This document shows, piece after piece, positions 19,501 to 30,405 of a stretch of 64,000 bases of DNA (within the stretch, counting starts at the first letter, position 1; each line of letters begins with the position of its first letter). The translations under genes were made by a program, and so were the position numbers. The notes under the pieces were generated by a model. It did no database searches. It saw only the letters and a list, made by a program, of their open reading frames with translations, and had not been told where the DNA came from. The stretch is from positions 33,539,694 to 33,603,693 of the forward strand of contig OX328106.1 in NCBI GenBank assembly GCA_946811185.2, given 5' to 3'. Source of the stretch: Hippopus hippopus. Taxonomy: Eukaryota; Mollusca; Bivalvia; Cardiida; Cardiidae.

Positions 19501-20219
19501 ATATCTCGAATCCCATACAATGGAGAATTCTGGGTAGAACCATTCGACCTAATGATCCTAATCTCTGTGTTACAAATATAACATTTCGAGAGTACGTCGA
19601 ATATTATCTACAAGTGATTCGGAATGATGAATGTCCAGAAAGACTGATTTTGTTGAACTTTCAAGAGGCGAATCCTTGCCAAGTTAAATACGAATATATC
19701 GGTAAATTTGAGCAGCTAGAAAGTGACATTACATACATTCTGAAAGAAGTTGACATGTTTAAAAGTTTTAGTTTCCCTCATTTTAAGACCGATGGTGACG
19801 CCGCACAAATAACTCGATCAGTGAAAAATATATTTGAAAATATGAAAGATATTAAAGGTTGTGGTATAACACTGGAAGCCGCCATTAAGAGGATGTGGCG
19901 CCGCCTACAAGCGAAAGGAATTCTGGGTATTTATGACATTCCACCGCAAGGTGTAAGGGACGATAATCAACAGTCGGTGATACAGACGACGGTTATGAAG
20001 GCGCATCTAATGGGAAACTTGTACGGGAGAGAGAAAAACAGAGGGAACGCCATGAAAGAAGCTTATTCACAGTTAACATACACCACCATAGCTGAACTAC
20101 AACACGTTTTTCAACTCGAGATGAGCCTTTTCGGATATGACATATATCCAGATTTTCTTCGATTAGCTAAGAATAACTTTAAAACCAAAGGAATAACTTT
20201 TCGTTTCTTTGAATTTTAG
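16414..20219 (+). CDS. Carbohydrate sulfotransferase, type II membrane protein (three exons)
   Basis: Exons 16414-16531, 17801-17868 and 19068-20219 join with phases 1 and 0 to give 445 aa. Residues 1-20 are a basic cytoplasmic tail, and 21-39 (TFCFVLLMIGIVALNLYVL) a single membrane anchor, the layout of Golgi glycan sulfotransferases. A luminal stem follows, then the Sulfotransfer_2-type catalytic region. The PAPS 3'-phosphate motif is clear (FTFVRDPYARLLSSYLD, about residues 178-194). The 5'-phosphosulfate loop, normally PK-x-G/A-S/C-T, appears as IIKHNAVT: the Lys and Thr are kept and the Gly is lost. The family transfers sulfate from PAPS to sugars such as chondroitin, dermatan or HNK-1 epitopes; the acceptor cannot be told here. 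It is longer than CHST11-14 (350-375 aa). The last exon carries 86% of the protein. Confidence 0.9.
17365..17545 (-). repeat. Hairpin MITE, family H (decayed)
   Basis: Hairpin arms 'aaaaacattgttgggaaat' and 'atttcccaacactgtttt', then 'ggtcgtctgcaatgctctg' and 'gtccgataaagagttaa'. It lies in sulfotransferase intron 1. Confidence 0.75.
17689..17783. repeat. TTGATTGA microsatellite with GGTCGGTTGGCCGGCC insertion
   Basis: Runs of (TTGA)n at 17689-17716 and 17769-17783 surround a GC-rich core with GGCCGGCCGG. The tract ends 18 bp before sulfotransferase exon 2. Confidence 0.85.
17801..17868 (+). CDS. Sulfotransferase exon 2 (stem)
   Basis: Strong acceptor CTTTCTTCAG and donor ACT|GTAAGT. In the phase set by exon 1 it encodes YHSSLLRPELAQISSTKTQT and then VYT. 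It lies just after a TTGATTGA simple repeat. Confidence 0.8.
19068..20219 (+). CDS. Sulfotransferase exon 3 (catalytic domain)
   Basis: Acceptor TGTACTTTTAG at 19067, chosen because it gives phase 0 as required by exon 2. A nearer CAG at 19092 would put a stop in frame. Starts LQIDVNFTEDLTEKNRF, then ARLSKVC, and ends TKGITFRFFEF and TAG. Codes for 383 aa. Confidence 0.9.
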   Translation, partial: LQIDVNFTEDLTEKNRFAMRKARLSKVCRSKPEEYERYMSMCRDSLRTQSMYYTKSVEPGLAAYIIKHNAVTILKNILFSATNPAKSSSKKNPYLNEEIDFLELLETDTHNLPFYAFWNLQNITRFTFVRDPYARLLSSYLDLLYISNPIQWRILGRTIRPNDPNLCVTNITFREYVEYYLQVIRNDECPERLILLNFQEANPCQVKYEYIGKFEQLESDITYILKEVDMFKSFSFPHFKTDGDAAQITRSVKNIFENMKDIKGCGITLEAAIKRMWRRLQAKGILGIYDIPPQGVRDDNQQSVIQTTVMKAHLMGNLYGREKNRGNAMKEAYSQLTYTTIAELQHVFQLEMSLFGYDIYPDFLRLAKNNFKTKGITFRFFEF

Positions 20220-20399
20220 AAAATAACATAAAGTTGAACAATCCTGACAAAAAAATTAACTCTTGTTCCCGTTGCTCTTTCAACAGAAGATAGTAGTAGC
20301 CAGCCGACGGGTGCCAATTGCCTCATCATGTTCCAGAAAGATTTTTATCAGTTCGTCTGATGATTGGTGTGTAGGATGTCCGTTTTTTAAAACCAGTAA

Positions 20400-20612
20400 A
20401 TGTGAGCCATGTTCTACACAAAGGGGTTTGCGCAGGCTGACATGAGTTGATTTTTTTTTCTATTTGTATATTATCTGCAATCTAAGTACCAGTCTGTCCT
20501 ATAACTCACTCGGTTTTTAAATGAAAATGGATCCAAAATTATGTGATGATTTGCTTGGTATTATGCATCACAGAGATGCATTAAACACCCTTTTGCTAGA
20601 GCAACGCTCAGT
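20400..20612 (+). repeat. Palindromic MITE, family Q (decayed)
   Basis: Starts 'gtgagccatgttctacac', with 'gcgcaggctgacatgagttg' and 'tgtgatgatttgcttgg' / 'tatgcatcacagagatgc'. Ends near 'gctagagcaacgctcag'. Confidence 0.75.
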
Positions 20613-22589
20613 TTTAAACTTCAGCGTATGTTATAGTTACGTGTATTTCCATCGTGGGTGTGTCATTGCGTCCCTACCAGTGTTAACTTTCATATTTAGA
20701 CATCTTTTCTGAAACAAATAGTCCATTTTTAAACAAATGCCCCATCTTACTATATAATAGCATAATTATATTGTTCATGTGGTCTAGAGCGGGAAAAAAA
20801 ATTGTTAACCCACGTGTATATTCCGAGTATACAACGGCACGAATTTCGTATCTTAGAACCTAGAACACCTGAGTAGTATTTATCTCTATGGTTATAGATA
20901 AGATCTTAAATGAGTTGGCTTTTAGGATAAAATTTTGTCAAACAAGTCTAGAAAAAACGTAAAATATTAAGCGATCTAATTACCAAAACTGTAGACGAGT
21001 TTTATAAAATTCTATCTCAAAAGCCAACTAATGACAGACTTTTTTTTTAATCTAAAAACATTATATAAATTTAACGAATTATCGGTCAGACAATGCAAAA
21101 CCATACACGCACACGTTGTGATTTCTATGAATAAAACCTCTCTCAAAGAAGTTTAGAATGACGTCACAATCGAAGTCAAACCTTATCTCAACTGTGTGAT
21201 CTATAGGAAAAAGTGTAATGGCCATATATATGAAACCAAGGGAGGTTTTGTGATAAATAGATATAGACCCATGAGAGTTGTATCTTCGATATATGATTTC
21301 AAAACACTGTTTGCTGACTGGATATATCGCTACATGTGGTCTAAGAGTATTTCTACATGTAATTCTAAAACTCCAATGCAATCAGGGCAAAGATTAGGTG
21401 TCTGCTGCGTAAAGTAACTGGATCGAAAATGCACGGCCGGAAAAGGCATTTGTAAAACAAAACCTGGTCTTATCCGCTGATCATGGAATTCCTGATAGGA
21501 AGATGCTCCTCATACGTAATGGAATTTAGCCAGGTTTGAAAGCGATACAACAAACAAAGGTATCGGGAACGCCATCACGATCAGGGCATGGGATAATTTT
21601 GGTTACCCGTACTTTACTAGGATGCTTTGAAAGGGGCAATTTAGATTTTTTACAATCAAACCAAACTTTAAAAATGTTCTATCACTAAACTTTGGTAAGG
21701 CAATAGCCAGTAAATCATTAATGAATATGAAAAGGAAGTATGAGGCAAAAAAGAAGCAACGTTTTTTATCGCAATTCCTGTCTATGGACTAAGATTTTGT
21801 GCAAGACGTTGGCAAAGGTTTGGGGAAATCATTCGGCAAACCTTGTTCGGCTGTATCACGTAGCTTGATATGCACCTACACAATACATTTCTTCACCGGA
21901 AATACACCGCTTTACCCGGTTCTTAAATCGTAATACTCCACCTAGAAAAGGAAAATACTATTCACAATTTTCTATCAGGCATTTTTTTCACACATGTCCA
22001 CTGACAAACAGTTTGTACATTAATTTCCTAACTTAGTCTATCAATTCCCTAGGCATTTTCAGCGACATGTTGCTTATCAAGGGGACGGTTGTTGCCGTTG
22101 CTAATCGATTTACAAGGGCGCCGGCATGTTTAAGATCATGTGACTGGGAGTTTTTCAAAATATAAGCCCTCTTGATACAGGCGAGGTTAGATTTAGGCAA
22201 GGAATCGGCCGAGTTTTGACGAGTGTTGTGGGAATGTCATAGACAACATGAGTCGGTTACGCGGAATCGTTTGCAGATAAAGTTCTATGATGACGTCATA
22301 AACATTGATCTCATGACAACAAACGAAGCTACAGATTGCAAAACGATCCTCCTGTCATGAAACCCTTAAAATTGCAACATTCAACTGTTTTCAAGTGTTC
22401 AGTTTCTTTACGTCTGCAAATAATGATAGACTATATTTTGTAGTATTTGTCACTGTTTTGCATGGAATTTTGATTCATGGCGAAAAGCCTAAATCTATAG
22501 GCCCATATAGAGTAGCCTGCTGCACGCTTGTTTCAGAAGGTAACGTCTAATGACGAACATTACTAAGTTGAAATCTTAATAAGACGGAA

Positions 22590-22755
22590 AAAATTTGCAG
22601 ACGACAAGTAAATACTGGCTCAAATAAATTGTAAATGTTTAAGAAGGCGTAGAAAACATTGTGGGAAATGGAGAAAATGCTGGTTACCAGCATTTTCTCC
22701 TTTTCCTACAACATTTTAAAAGTCTTCGATCCAAGAGTCGTCAGACCACAGGATT
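22590..22755 (+). repeat. Hairpin MITE, family H
   Basis: Near-perfect hairpin: 'aaaacattgtgggaaatgg' then 'agaaaatgctggttacc' / 'agcattttctccttttcc'. The left flank 'gcagacgacaagtaaatac' also matches the family. Confidence 0.8.
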
Positions 22756-23004
22756 AATTTACAAAGGGTTTTGGGAGGGAGATAGATGAGGTGGGTGGGG
22801 CACGGGGTGTAAATTATCGTTTCAACGGATTAGAGTAGATGCTATAGTATATTCCCACTGGCACTCATCGCGATATTATCAGACAATGCTTAGGGTTTTT
22901 TCCTCTTTCCATCTTGTTTTGTTGTTGACGTGTGCATTGTCTCCGAACATGTGAAGACTGGTAAAATTGTTGTAGTTGGAGAAATGAATCTTTTTCTTCA
23001 TATT

Positions 23005-23172
23005 TTTGACGATGTTAATGTGGGAAAGCAGCCTCTGGCCTGAGAAAAAATATTTTGCTAAGTACATCTACCTGTAAAAAAAAGTCCTGGAAAGCATGGT
23101 TTGATGGGTGCACTATGTAACCCAGTGAACTAATCTTGAAACGGCGTTTAACACAATAAAAACAGACAAACA
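23005..23172 (+). mobile_element. SINE 3' fragment
   Basis: 'gatgttaatgtgggaaagc', 'tcctggaaagcatggtttg', 'gggtgcactatgtaaccc' and an A-rich tail match the 3' half of the tRNA-derived SINE. Confidence 0.75.
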
Positions 23173-23231
23173 AATTATTTCGCTTCAGTAATATGATCAA
23201 AGTCCCTGAACAATTTTATTGAATTTGCTTA

Positions 23232-23422
23232 TTAACCGAAGGATCTTTTGCAGACAGTGTAGATAAAAGATCAGACTGCACAGAACGTGCAGTCTGATCT
23301 TTTATCTACACTGTCCGATAAGGAGATATTTTTGCCCCAAAAATAAATTTGAAATAGCAACATGTTGGTTTTTACTATCGGTTTGAAAGTTTCTTTAACT
23401 TATTCATCAGGTTAAGGGTTAA
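23232..23422. repeat. TTAA-flanked palindromic MITE, family P
   Basis: Begins TTAACCGAAGG and ends CAGGTTAAGGGTTAA. The central palindrome is very well preserved: 'gtgtagataaaagatcagac' and its complement around 'tgcacagaacgtgca'. Confidence 0.88.
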
Positions 23423-23944
23423 TCTTAAATGTCTTTTGCAAAGCTTTAACAAGGGTACCGCATGCGGGTTCCAATGCTCAGCTACATAAATACTTTTTTA
23501 GTGAAAAAAATGTAAGTCGGAAAAGGAGCATAAATGTGTCAAAATTATCTTGAGGGTTACTTGCCCCTCTGGTAGGGGTTCTCTTTTTGATAGTTAACAA
23601 CTAGCCCAAGTTCGAGGTAAACATCTTTAGTAATCACAGTGTAATGAGAAAATGTAATGTTTTCGCTCGACGACGATAACGCAGACGTCTACGGAACTAT
23701 GCCAACCCCTCAACGTTTTCATCGAAAATAGCAGAGCTAAAGAAAAAACTCGATCTTACTTTGAAAAGGTCAGACGAAGATAAAACTGCATGGGCACGCA
23801 GTCTAATCTTTGACTTTTTGCAAAGGAGGTACGATTTAGCCAAAGACGGGATAGGATCGATTCATGCAGGTGTTTGCAAATATTGATAAACTATTCGAGG
23901 AAGAAAAATACTTTATCTCAAAAGCATGTGAACACCTGTTTCAG

Positions 23945-24125
23945 ATATTTAACTCTTTTTACCAGAACCTATAATACCAGCCATCCATAATTTGTATTCT
24001 TATCTTTATTCTAAACCATTTAATTTAGCCAATCAGAAGTTTCGTTACTTTGAAATTGATATATACATGTACATTTCTTTTTAGTTTAGGATTACACAAA
24101 GAATGCTATTAAGCATACATGATGA
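23945..24125. repeat. Foldback MITE, family S
   Basis: Contains 'ctaaaccatttaatttagcc', 'aatcagaagtttcgttac', 'aatgctattaagcatacatg'. It matches the copies at 25993, 28900 and 33430. Confidence 0.65.
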
Positions 24126-24439
24126 ATACGGTGCCAGATCACAAAATTTCAGACTTCTCATTATTGAAAGAATTCGCAGACGACAAATAAAATATGTTAT
24201 ATTTAACTGTATTTATTTTTACGGGAAAGAAAACGTTGTTGAAAAGGAGAAAAAATGCTTAGCAAAATGTTTTTTAAGAGATTTTTTCTTCGGGGTTCTC
24301 GACTGAAACACCGGATAGTTTGTTTAAGGGTTTTAGATCTTGTTGAGGTACAAAATATCATGTTTGTTTCTTGTGGGAGTGTACTAATGTGACTTACTTC
24401 CTTCTTGAAGCAATTTTTTGTTTTAGAGGAATTCAAAAA

Positions 24440-24600
24440 AGCCTCTTTGAAAAATGGATAATCAAGGTAAATCAAGGTCTTGTACTTGGATGCATGTGAA
24501 AACAATGCGGCAAAAGGAGAAATTGCTCGTAACGAGCAATTTCTTCTTTTGCCATCTTGTTTGTCTCCTTTTTCCACGATGTTTTCAACAGTTTTCTGCT
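24440..24600. repeat. Hairpin MITE, family H
   Basis: 'gaaaacaatgcggcaaaagg' and 'ttcttcttttgccatcttgt' arms around GAAATTGCTCGTAACGAGCA. The hairpin tip differs from the standard CTGGTTACCAG but keeps perfect self-complementarity, which suggests a compensated or replaced tip. Confidence 0.7.
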
Positions 24601-25124
24601 ACTACAAGAAATGAGTAGTGTGCGGATTGGGGGGAAGTTAAGGGTCGATAGAAAGATTTTTTGCCAAGGAAATATTGCACGCCTAAAATTTTTGGCATTT
24701 TCATGTTTTGGAAAATGCGAAACTATACTTTTCGATTGTGCCGGGAAATCTCAACTTCTCAATTTCAACACTCGATATGCTTAGTCGTGAGAAGGGAAAG
24801 GGGGGCAGTCTCCGGTCCCCTGTCTTCCCGGGGCAATAATTTTGTTTTGGGAGGGGAAGGGGATTGAATCCCCCCACCATACATTCATTTCAATTATTTT
24901 TCATTTTATGCTTACCTTAAGCCATATCGGAGAGGGATTACCACTGATCACGGTTTAGAAAAATGCGGAAAAACGCTGACAAATGACTGAGTATTGTAAA
25001 AGGGGTGGGGAAAAACAGTAGGACAGTAGAAAACAGAAGTATGAGATTATAGAGGGTGCACTCAATAAAACAATTTCAAGAGTGGCACTCTGGCAATAGG
25101 GAGATTAATAGATCTCCGTAATAA

Positions 25125-25341
25125 ATTATACTAAGTCAGTCATCACATAACTATGGATCCATAAAATCCATTTTGTCAAACAACCGAATGAATTCTGAGG
25201 TAGAATGCTCCTTCGACACGTGGAAAATTGACGTATAGCAAAAAGTTTCGACACAGGTCAGCCTGCCCGGATAGGGCAGGCTGACCTTGGTTGAAACTTT
25301 TTGCAGATGAACTATACCCACTTATCACAGAGCATGGTTCA
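25125..25341 (-). repeat. Palindromic MITE, family Q
   Basis: 'aagtcagtcatcacataac', 'tgtcaaacaaccgaatgaat', central 'caggtcagcctgcccgga' / 'agggcaggctgacc', and the end 'tatcacagagcatgg'. Confidence 0.85.
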
Positions 25342-25734
25342 GTTGAAAGTGCATGTGACTTTGACTCCGCCCAGCATTAAGACCCTTAGCCTCTGCTGTA
25401 TTTCGTTTGAATGAAATGAACAATTTTTTGTTGTGGCATAAACAAAATTTATTAGTTTTCATTTTTCATTTTTGACACGACGGCCAAACCTTAACACGTG
25501 TTAAATAAGAAAAAAAAGAGAGGGCGTAGAAAACACTCTTATTTGAATTAGTAAATGGGATCTGAGTGTTTACTAAGGATAAATTGAATTTATTCTACGC
25601 AGTCTGATCTTGATCCATACTGTCTACTTTGATCTTTTGTATCTTATTTTTTTTTTAAGTGAGCAGGTCAATGGAGAAACCTGCAAAATACGATCATATA
25701 GCTGAGATAGAACAATGTTTGTTTAGTTGATGTT

Positions 25735-25992
25735 CAAAGCCATTTTCAACGTTATTTCAATTGCATCGTGGCGGCAAGTGCACCTACTATGTTCTCCCGT
25801 AGTTTCTTTCACCTGTACTTACAGTCACCAGTACTTACAGTATTTAGCGTCGAACAAGAATGCAGTCTGATTTTGAACCTACTTGTGGAATGATACCCGT
25901 AGCAATGACTATACCACCAATCCTCCAAAAGAATTTTGCAGAGCCTGACTTGCTCCAGCGACCCCTGGGTTTCAAGTCCTGGACCCGTACTC
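25735..25992 (-). mobile_element. SINE, reverse orientation, diverged
   Basis: On the minus strand the order is the tRNA-like head (near 25985-25930, containing CCAGGACTTGAAACCCAGGG), then 'tggtatagtcattgctacgg', 'gtactggtgactgtaagtac' and a tail 'ttgaaataacgtt'. The A box is lost. The adjoining family S element begins at its head. Confidence 0.6.
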
Positions 25993-26169
25993 ACCAACCA
26001 TTCTGAAGAACGGTCTTCGTCTTATTCTCCAGATTTTTCTATAGTTGAAAGTAACACAAATTCTGATTGGCTAAACCATTTGATTTAGCCGATCAGAAGT
26101 TGCGTTATTTTCAAGTTTAGAAAATCTTGAAGAATAAGACTCAGAATGTTCTTAAGAATGGTTGGTGAA
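25993..26169. repeat. Foldback MITE, family S
   Basis: Left end ACCAACCATTCTGAAGAACG pairs with right end GTTCTTAAGAATGGTTGGT. The interior 'attctgattggctaaacc' pairs with 'ttagccgatcagaag'. About 177 bp. Confidence 0.85.
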
Positions 26170-26334
26170 TATGGACCCAGTACCATCAAAATTTAGCTAA
26201 CGAGCTCGCCAGCTAGAAAACAGAATGTACAGCCAGTTGAGAGGCAAGAAAAAAGGTTATGAAATATGTCTTAGTAATACTCATACAAATGTTTGGAATT
26301 TTGGTCTAGTCATATATCCTTAGTATTCTTAACG

Positions 26335-26425
26335 CCACTCGGTGTCTTTTTGCGGACAGTATAGATCCAAAATCAGACTGCACAGAACGTGCAGTCTGAT
26401 CTTAGATCTAAACTGTCCGACACGA
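26335..26425. repeat. Central palindrome of family P element
   Basis: 'cggacagtatagatccaaaa' then 'tcagactgcacagaacgtgc' and complement to 'ctaaactgtccga'. The outer parts typical of family P are absent. Confidence 0.8.
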
Positions 26426-26803
26426 TGCAGTTTTTCAGACGAAAAGATCGAGCAAATCCGCACCATTTCTGTCGCTATGATATTGGCTGGCAATTTTCAT
26501 TCGATTCATCTTACAGTTAAAGGTGAAAGTGTAGGTGTATAAAATTCCAGGAAGGTTTGGCTGGAAAATGCGTAGTATTTACAGGCATTCTAAAATTAGA
26601 TCGTTAGATCGTTGTTTATTTGCTGTTTATGCAAGCCCGTAAACACATATAGTCTGGTACCTGTATTTTTTTTTGCTTTTCAATAGCTCTGCAACGATAA
26701 TGCCAGTTGTAAGAGAGCCGAGAGAGCAGAAAGATCTATGGCAAAAGAAGGCGGGGAATGAGCGATTATGTAGTAAAGCTGAGGGACAGAGAGGCGAACA
26801 AAC

Positions 26804-26853
26804 AGGCAGACAGACAGACAGACCAGACAGACAGACAGGCAGACAGACATACA
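26804..26853. repeat. (CAGA)n microsatellite
   Basis: About twelve imperfect CAGA/CAGG tetramers. Confidence 0.95.
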
Positions 26854-26949
26854 GAGAGGGGCTGAATTTTTATTTTAAACGCTTAGCTCTAGGTGTAACT
26901 CACTGCGCTTTCGCGGACTTTCTCGATTAAATATGAAACATCTTTTATT

Positions 26950-27172
26950 AAGGTCTACGACCACTAACTCATCGGTAAACATCGACGCTTTCGTAAAGGC
27001 TATTCGGCCAATTCCGGCAGCTTCCGTCTTTTTATATGAGATTTAGGGGCCGTAGATTCACTAACTCATCGGTAAATATCGTGTAACATCGACGGTTTTG
27101 TAAAGGTTATTCGGCCAATCTCGGCAGCTTCCGTCTTTTAATATGAGACTTAGGGACCGTAGACCTTAAATA
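26950..27172. repeat. Tandem duplication of about 105 bp
   Basis: Two diverged copies contain 'cactaactcatcggtaaa', 'ggttattcggccaatctcgg' and 'cagcttccgtctttt'. The outer ends 'aaggtctacgacc' and 'ggaccgtagacctt' form a short inverted repeat, so the pair may be one element with an internal duplication. Confidence 0.8.
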
Positions 27173-27557
27173 ACAAGAAATATCTTTAAAAAAGATAGAC
27201 GGCATAAATTTGCCAGCAAATCGGCAGATTCCTTTAGAATAAACATGTGTACATATTTTTTATCACAAAGGCCCTTAGAATAAACATGTCTACATTTTTG
27301 ACCAATCACCAATTTCTATTCATTCATTTTTTATCAATACCAAAAAGTAGGCCAAAAGCCAACACATTCAGCTTCGCCGAAAAAAGATAGACGTCGTTAG
27401 AGTTACTTGATTTTGAATATTTACCTATTTTGTGGTTCAACATACAGAGAAATAATGGAAAGTAACCACGCCAGCATTTGTTCGAAATTTGGCCTGCAGG
27501 GGCCAACAGAATAAACATGTCCACATTCTTTACCAATAGCAGATTACTATTTATTCA

Positions 27558-27830
27558 TTCTAACCCTTATCTTGCTAAATAACTCATATGAAACTTTCAA
27601 GCCGATAGTAAAAACCCGAATTCTTCTATTTCGAAGGTATTTTGGGGGAAAAGATATCTTTTTATCGGACATTTGCTCGAACAAAGGGATGTGTCTTTGA
27701 AAAAAGTATTGGAAAAGAAAAGAAAAAAAAAAAAATTCTGGTTTCCAGCATTTTCTCCTCTTTCCACAGTGATCTCAGACGCCTACTTTCTCAGGGTCGT
27801 AAAAACCCGGAATTATTAGGTAAAAATCTA
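27558..27830. repeat. Family P element interrupted by a family H hairpin
   Basis: The left part (27560-27690) starts 'taacccttatcttgctaaat' and has 'gaaactttcaagccgatag' as in family P. It breaks at 'tatcggac', after which an H-type hairpin half ('ggtttccagcattttctcc', 'agggtcgtaaaaacccgg', 'ttattaggtaaa') follows. Confidence 0.6.
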
Positions 27831-28399
27831 ATATTTGCGGATGGGCATACCCACAAGCGAAGCTCCTACAAAAAGTCCCAGACACATTACGTAAGGTGTG
27901 TGCAAATGAAGCAAATAACGCAGTGCTCCATAAACTAAGTTTGACGTTAATCCGTCTGTATTGGCTCAGTCATCGATGCAAGAATGATTACATCAGACAA
28001 ATATGTCATGCAAACAGTTTATGCGTAGCCAAGATAGCATGTTAAAATGTCGGGAAGAGCAAGAGAAACTCTAAATAGCTACCTCTTTCATTTTTGTAAT
28101 CTTGAGCAGCTACGGAAGCACAAAGGGGACGTTCCAGAATAGAAAACTTATCTGGTGGCCATGTGATGATATCTCGTGACCACGAGACCTGTAGTCATTT
28201 AGTGCATATAAGATACTTCGTGAATTTTGTTTCCATTGGATGACAACGTCGTAACCACAAATTCATTTTGTCGTGGTCATAACATATTTGTCTTTAAACG
28301 CATCTCCCCTCTATGCAACCGTAGAAATTTTCGATGGCTGTTTGTACAACTCCTTTTGATTTTAAACGAACAGGCATTTCGATTATTCTTTAGGTTCCA

Positions 28400-28480
28400 A
28401 CAGCGGATGATGTAGATAAAAGATAAGACTGCATGTTCTGTGCAGTCTGATCTTGGTCTACGCCGTCCGCAATTGCCATT
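28400..28480. repeat. Central palindrome of family P element
   Basis: 'gatgtagataaaagataag' and 'tgcagtctgatcttggtcta' arms around 'actgcatgttctgtgcagt'. Confidence 0.75.
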
Positions 28481-28899
28481 CATGTTATCAATGATAATGG
28501 AAGTGTGACAAAAAATTGCTAAACGAAATGGAACAGAAAAATTACTGAATCATATCTTTTCTTTGGCTGTCTCCTTTCACTCTGCGGGAAAATCTGAGTG
28601 TACGGATGGAGCATCAAACTTTCAAACCAGAGGTTCCAAGTTCGAATCCGGTGATGAGACTAACCTTAACCTTTGGAGCTATCCACATCATTGGACCAAC
28701 ATCACTGGACCAACATTTTTTCCGTCTCCCAAAATGTTTTCTATTTTTCAGAAAAAAAAAAAACTCTTCTCGGTTGGAACACAGTTTACTTGTCGTCTGC
28801 AAATGCTTTCAATTTCGACAAGTCTAAAATTTTGTTGTCTGATAAAGAGTAATGTTGTTAAAATCGTTATGGAAATCTCAAGAAAGACCTAGGCAAAGT

Positions 28900-29085
28900 A
28901 TTTGCCTACCATACACAAAAAACATTCATAGTTTAATTCTCCACAATTTTCAAAACTTCAAAGTAACACAATTTGTCATTGGCAAAACGAAATGGTTTAG
29001 CCAATCAAAAATTGTGTTACTTTTTTTAAATCTAGAATAAGACTAAGGATGCAACTTAAAACGGTTGGTAAACTCGTGCTCTGGA
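28900..29085. repeat. Foldback MITE, family S
   Basis: 'aagtaacacaatttgtcatt', 'atggtttagccaatcaaaaa', 'ttgtgttactttttttaaat' and 'agaataagactaagg', followed by 'cggttggtaaactcgtgc'. Matches the copy at 25993. Confidence 0.75.
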
Positions 29086-29379
29086 AAAATTTCAGAAAAA
29101 AAAGTGACAAGAGACAAGAGAAATTGTTGATGTAACGGGAAAAAAAACGCTCATATGAAGTTTTGAAAAGAGAAAATCTTTACTTTCCATCTGATACAAA
29201 AGACTTCAACGATTAAACAAAGCTATTCCAACATAACGAGTCAAATACATATTCCTGTACACAAAGGAGAAAAAGGGGTATCCCCAACATTTTCCTATTC
29301 TCTAATTTTTTTACTCCTTGGCTTTAGGCAGGTCACATGATCAATATTACGCGTTGATTACGTTTGATTGTATTTAAAT

Positions 29380-29625
29380 GAGTCATGTCCTGTAAAAAGG
29401 GGGCTTAATACATCTGCAAAAAGTATCGACCCAGGTCAGCCTGAGCATTCCGCGCAGACTGACCTGGGTCGAAACTTTTTGCTATTGGTCAATTCTCTTC
29501 GTGTTAAAGGACCAGTGTACATCATGATCCAATTGGTTGATTGACAACATGGAATTTATATCTCCATGATCATGTGACGACTTGTTTAGTACTTTGATCA
29601 AGAGAGATACATTTGACCGATTCCT
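29380..29625 (+). repeat. Palindromic MITE, family Q
   Basis: 'gagtcatgtcctgtaaaaag' start and central 'caggtcagcctgagcattc' / 'cgcagactgacctggg', followed by 'ctattggtcaattctcttc' and 'ttgattgacaacatgg'. Confidence 0.85.
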
Positions 29626-29901
29626 TTTCCCGGAAGATGGCTAAAGTGGGTATGATGACGTCATTTCTGGTCTTTCAAAAGTAGATGAAGTAACCAATTA
29701 TATTATATTTCATGTGTCTATTTTTAGAAATGTTATGGGTAAAGAAATGTCGTAATTTAAGCTGGGGGGAATTATTTCCCCGTCACGGTGAATATTTTCC
29801 TTCTGCCGAAAATCTGGAACTACTTTTTTAAGTTTTTTAAGTTTTTAAGTTTTAAAAGTGGCATTCGTTGACAAAATAATCAGAGGAAATATAATATATA
29901 A

Positions 29902-30059
29902 TTTATTTCATCAGCTTGTGGTTATTATGGGGAAATATTTGCCTCAAAAGGGAAAGGTCCGCGAAAATAACTCGTGCCTTACGGCACTCGTTATTTTCGC
30001 ATACCTTTCCCTTTTGCGGCAAATATTTCCCCATATTAACCACAAGCTGATGAAATAAA
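29902..30059. repeat. 158-bp near-perfect palindrome
   Basis: Two 77-bp arms, reading out from the centre GTGCCTTACGGCAC, are complementary except for about six mismatches. Arm landmarks are TTTATTTCATCAGCTTGTGG, GGGGAAATATTTGCC and GGGAAAGGT on the left, with their complements on the right. It would extrude as a long cruciform. No TTAA ends and no match to the other families here. Confidence 0.93.
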
Positions 30060-30139
30060 CTCTATGGACGTGACCGTGCTGTTAATGAATTAAAAGCCAA
30101 GATTCGATCTGTTTTACTGTGTGACTGAACGAAACCATC

Positions 30140-30405
30140 ATGAGCCATGCTCTATGAAAAGGGGGGTCTAATGCTTTTCCACGATGCATGATACCAAGCA
30201 AGCCATCACATAATTATGGACCCATAAAATCTATTTTGTCTAACAATCGACCGAATTATGAGGCAAACTGGTCCTTTTTCATGCAGAAAATTTACCAAAA
30301 GCAGAATGTTTCGTCCTAGGTCAGCCTGCGCGAACTGCGCAGGCTGATCTGGTCGATACTTTTTGCAGAGGCATTAAGCCCCCTTTTCATTGAACATGGC
30401 TCACA
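30140..30405 (-). repeat. Palindromic MITE, family Q (well preserved)
   Basis: Starts ATGAGCCATGCTCTATGAAA and ends TTGAACATGGCTCACAT, about 266 bp. Central hairpin 'aggtcagcctgcgcgaact' / 'gcgcaggctgatct'. Confidence 0.9.

Noticed and set aside
24203..24577. 124-aa minus-strand open frame
   Set aside because: It spans an H hairpin and A/T-rich sequence with no recognisable domain.
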